Part shown: piece by piece, positions 4,826 to 6,264 of the stretch | How the letters are laid out: each line of letters starts with the position of its first letter | Position numbering within the stretch: position 1 is the first letter of the stretch | Origin: Patescibacteria group bacterium | GTDB lineage: Bacteria > Patescibacteriota > Saccharimonadia > Saccharimonadales > CAIOMD01 | DNA: 6,264 nt | Direction: 5' to 3' | Assembly: GCA_030917025.1 (NCBI GenBank) | Contig: JAUPVN010000028.1 | Coordinates: 1-6,264, forward strand | Notes under the pieces: generated by a model | The model's database searches: none | What the model saw: only the letters and a program-made list of their open reading frames with translations | What the model was told of the DNA's origin: nothing | Program-made: the position numbers and the translations under genes

Positions 4826-4841
4826 TAATTGCCACGGCTAA
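4815..4841. terminator. Inverted repeat at the second convergent junction
   Basis: TTAGCC (4815-4820) and GGCTAA (4836-4841) form a 6-bp stem around a 15-base loop covering the overlapping stop codons of the two convergent genes. The long loop and missing T-runs make it a weak terminator candidate. It lies wholly within the end of the minus-strand gene. Confidence 0.22.
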
Positions 4842-5777
4842 TCCGCCTAATGGCCCCTGGGGACTTTCTTGCTGTACCGTTTCTCCTTTATCACCATCGT
4901 TTTGTTTTTTAGTGTCTATTATTTTCCATCCTACTACGTATTCTCCAACCCCTTCATCCTCTTTAGTCTTATCGACCTCTTTATCCTCTTCTATAGTTAT
5001 TGATATGCCGTTAGCCTTTAACCATTCAGCTATTGGGCCATTATTATCATCTATTAATACTTGGTATAAACCATATTGTGGGCGTATGATATTTATGCTA
5101 AAGGTTTGTCCAAACAATCTTTTTATACTATATGGCTGTTTATCTTTATCTTCAGTCTTATCAAAAATACTTGACTGCATAGCTTCTTCTAGGGCTAGCA
5201 GGCATATACCGGGAGATGGACTCTTAATAGCTCTTAGTATGTATTCTTTCCTTTGTTCACTATTATTATCTTCATCGGATACATCAGTGGGTTCCCCAAT
5301 AGTTACAAGATACAAACTTTTTTCTTTTTTAGCTGGAGTCATATAGCTTGAGATTAGTTCGCTATTCTGCCTAGCACTTTCGATTCCTTTGCCACCCATC
5401 TTTAGCAAAACCTTTTGAAGTTCAGCTATTTGTAATTCTAGCAAAAATAAGGGGTCAACCTTATCGTTTATTGATGGGTATGTATACTCTTGGATATCAC
5501 ATATTCCTTGTATGTAAAAAGTGATTAAATCCTCAATATAAGTTGGTAATGGTATAGCTTCTCCCCGATTATCTACAGCATCATCCCATTTATTATATTT
5601 GTTAAGCCATTCTATAAATTCAGAGATATTTTTAGTTGCATTTTTTATGCTATCATTTTCTTTTGATTTAGGGTTGCTGCTAACAATTGGTAACGTTCTA
5701 AAAGGAGGGTACTCACTACCATCCCTAGCATTTGGGGTTTCATGAAGAGCAGCTGCGCTATTTGTTTCTATATTCAT
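4815..5777 (-). CDS. Uncharacterised 320-aa acidic protein
   Basis: I recognise no domain. No signal peptide or membrane segment is seen, so it is probably cytosolic. A disordered N-terminus (1-45, rich in Ser, Asn, Pro) is followed by a helical region (about 46-145: ISEFIEWLNKYNKW, YIEDLITFYIQGICDIQEY, PLFLLELQIAELQKVLLKM). A mixed region comes next (about 153-250: SLYLVTIGEP, GICLLALEEAM, RLFGQTFSINIIRPQYGLYQVLIDD). The C-terminal part has a very acidic run (EEDKEVDKTKEDEGVGE, 263-279) and a Gly/Pro/Gln-rich tail. Cys93 and Cys192 are the only cysteines. The ATG at 5777 has no ribosome binding site, and the next Met is far inside. An open frame on the other strand at 4912-5346 is a shadow. 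The two overlapping gene ends (11 bases) argue for compact gene packing. The long frame without stops in AT-rich DNA makes it a real gene. Confidence 0.78.
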   Translation of the reverse strand: MNIETNSAAALHETPNARDGSEYPPFRTLPIVSSNPKSKENDSIKNATKNISEFIEWLNKYNKWDDAVDNRGEAIPLPTYIEDLITFYIQGICDIQEYTYPSINDKVDPLFLLELQIAELQKVLLKMGGKGIESARQNSELISSYMTPAKKEKSLYLVTIGEPTDVSDEDNNSEQRKEYILRAIKSPSPGICLLALEEAMQSSIFDKTEDKDKQPYSIKRLFGQTFSINIIRPQYGLYQVLIDDNNGPIAEWLKANGISITIEEDKEVDKTKEDEGVGEYVVGWKIIDTKKQNDGDKGETVQQESPQGPLGGLAVAITKG

Positions 5778-5804
5778 GTATTTATACTACACTTGTAAAT
5801 GAAA

Positions 5805-5826
5805 TATCGAAAATAATCAATATAAT
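5805..5826 (+). promoter_or_regulatory. Candidate -10 box with cluster-like motif upstream of the second HAD gene
   Basis: A perfect TATAAT (5821-5826) would start transcription near 5833, about ten bases before the ATG at 5843. The 16 bases just before it, TATCGAAAATAATCAA (5805-5820), match the first 16 of the small-protein cluster motif at 14 positions. No -35 box is found at 17 bases; TTGTAA (5793-5798) is 22 bases away. The region is short, AT-rich and shared with the divergent 320-aa gene, so the match may be chance. Confidence 0.35.
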
Positions 5827-5842
5827 TGATAAACTGTTAATT

Positions 5843-6264
5843 ATGATAAAGGCGATTATTTTTGATTTTTTTGGAGTGGTTGGTTTATCTACGTACCAAA
5901 TTGTGGCAGATAAATATGCTTTAAGCCCAGATCAACGGTTAGGTTTAAAAGATCTGCACAAAGCTTTTGATAAAGGCTTCATAAATGAACAAGAATTTTT
6001 GCAAACATATGCAAGCATTATTAACCAACCGTATGACGAGTTTGTAAAAGATTTTTATTTATCTAAAAAACGCTTTGAGGCGTCTGAACAACTATTAAAT
6101 TACATTACAGAGCTTAAAAAAACCTATAAAATTGCACTTTTAAGTAATGTTAACCAAGGGTCTTATAAAGAATTTATAGTGCCATATGTAGATTATTTTG
6201 ATGAAGTTATGTTGTCTTTTCAGGTTAAAATTGCTAAGCCAGATGAGGCGATTTATGAGCTTAT
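5843..6264 (+). CDS. HAD-like hydrolase with variant motif I, N-terminal part (cut by right edge)
   Basis: The first 140 codons are open to the end of the window. Motif I is IIFDFFGVV: the nucleophile Asp8 is present, but the usual second Asp (two residues on) is Phe10. Similar 'DFGGV' and 'DLGNV' variants occur in the HAD-IA branch, for example YihX-like proteins, so this does not prove loss of activity. A helical cap follows (about 15-92). Motif II is ALLSN (Ser101, Asn102), and motif III is in KIAKPDEAIYEL (Lys132-Pro133), typical of HAD-IA enzymes. Motif IV with the magnesium-binding Asp residues lies beyond the window. The ATG lies at the expected distance from a TATAAT box; no ribosome binding site is seen. 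It is divergent from the 320-aa gene with a 65-base gap. The substrate is unknown. It is clearly a different subfamily from the HAD at 621-1274. Confidence 0.8.
   Translation, partial: MIKAIIFDFFGVVGLSTYQIVADKYALSPDQRLGLKDLHKAFDKGFINEQEFLQTYASIINQPYDEFVKDFYLSKKRFEASEQLLNYITELKKTYKIALLSNVNQGSYKEFIVPYVDYFDEVMLSFQVKIAKPDEAIYEL

Noticed and set aside
4836..4855. Imperfect direct repeat (GGCTAATCC / GCCTAATGG) as a mobile-element end
   Set aside because: It lies inside the 320-aa coding sequence, is only nine bases, and no partner repeat or transposase is present.
4912..5346. Open frame of 144 codons on the plus strand
   Set aside because: It is antisense to the 320-aa gene; its Ser/Leu-rich translation mirrors the acidic and lysine-rich codons on the other strand.

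Overview
The window is AT-rich, gene-dense chromosomal DNA from a bacterium using the standard stop codons. Short single-domain proteins, a TrmB-like regulator, many unrecognised proteins, overlapping gene ends and signs of leaderless transcription suggest a small-genome lineage such as Patescibacteria/CPR, possibly Saccharibacteria. This lineage call is inference; there is no rRNA or marker gene here to settle it. No RNA gene, CRISPR array or insertion sequence was seen, and no stretch over 300 bases lacks a gene.

Region 1 (1-1274, minus strand) is a likely operon. A HAD phosphatase is followed by a membrane-anchored FMN-binding-domain protein and then the first 34 codons of an ApbE-like flavin transferase, which runs off the left edge. 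The last two overlap by 8 bases and look like a substrate/enzyme pair for covalent flavinylation outside the cytoplasm. A Nudix hydrolase (1361-1837, plus strand) is transcribed divergently.

Region 2 (1834-3285, minus strand) holds three consecutive small cysteine-free proteins of unknown function (127, 146 and 147 aa). Each has its own leader and a strong purine-rich ribosome binding site. The leaders of the first and third align without gaps over 88 bases; the leader of the middle gene looks like a shortened copy. The middle protein seems to contain two ribbon-helix-helix-like segments. A TrmB-like transcriptional regulator (3420-4163, plus strand) is divergent from the cluster, and its upstream region contains the shared leader motif. 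This four-gene unit is the most interesting part of the window: an apparent regulator beside a set of co-regulated orphan proteins.

Region 3 (4164-6264) holds a membrane-anchored extracytoplasmic protein with a near-consensus promoter and a probable leaderless start, a convergent 320-aa orphan protein whose gene end overlaps it by 11 bases, and the 5' part of a second HAD-family protein with an unusual first motif, cut by the right edge.

Both convergent gene pairs overlap at their stop codons, and each junction carries an inverted repeat that might act as a two-way terminator.
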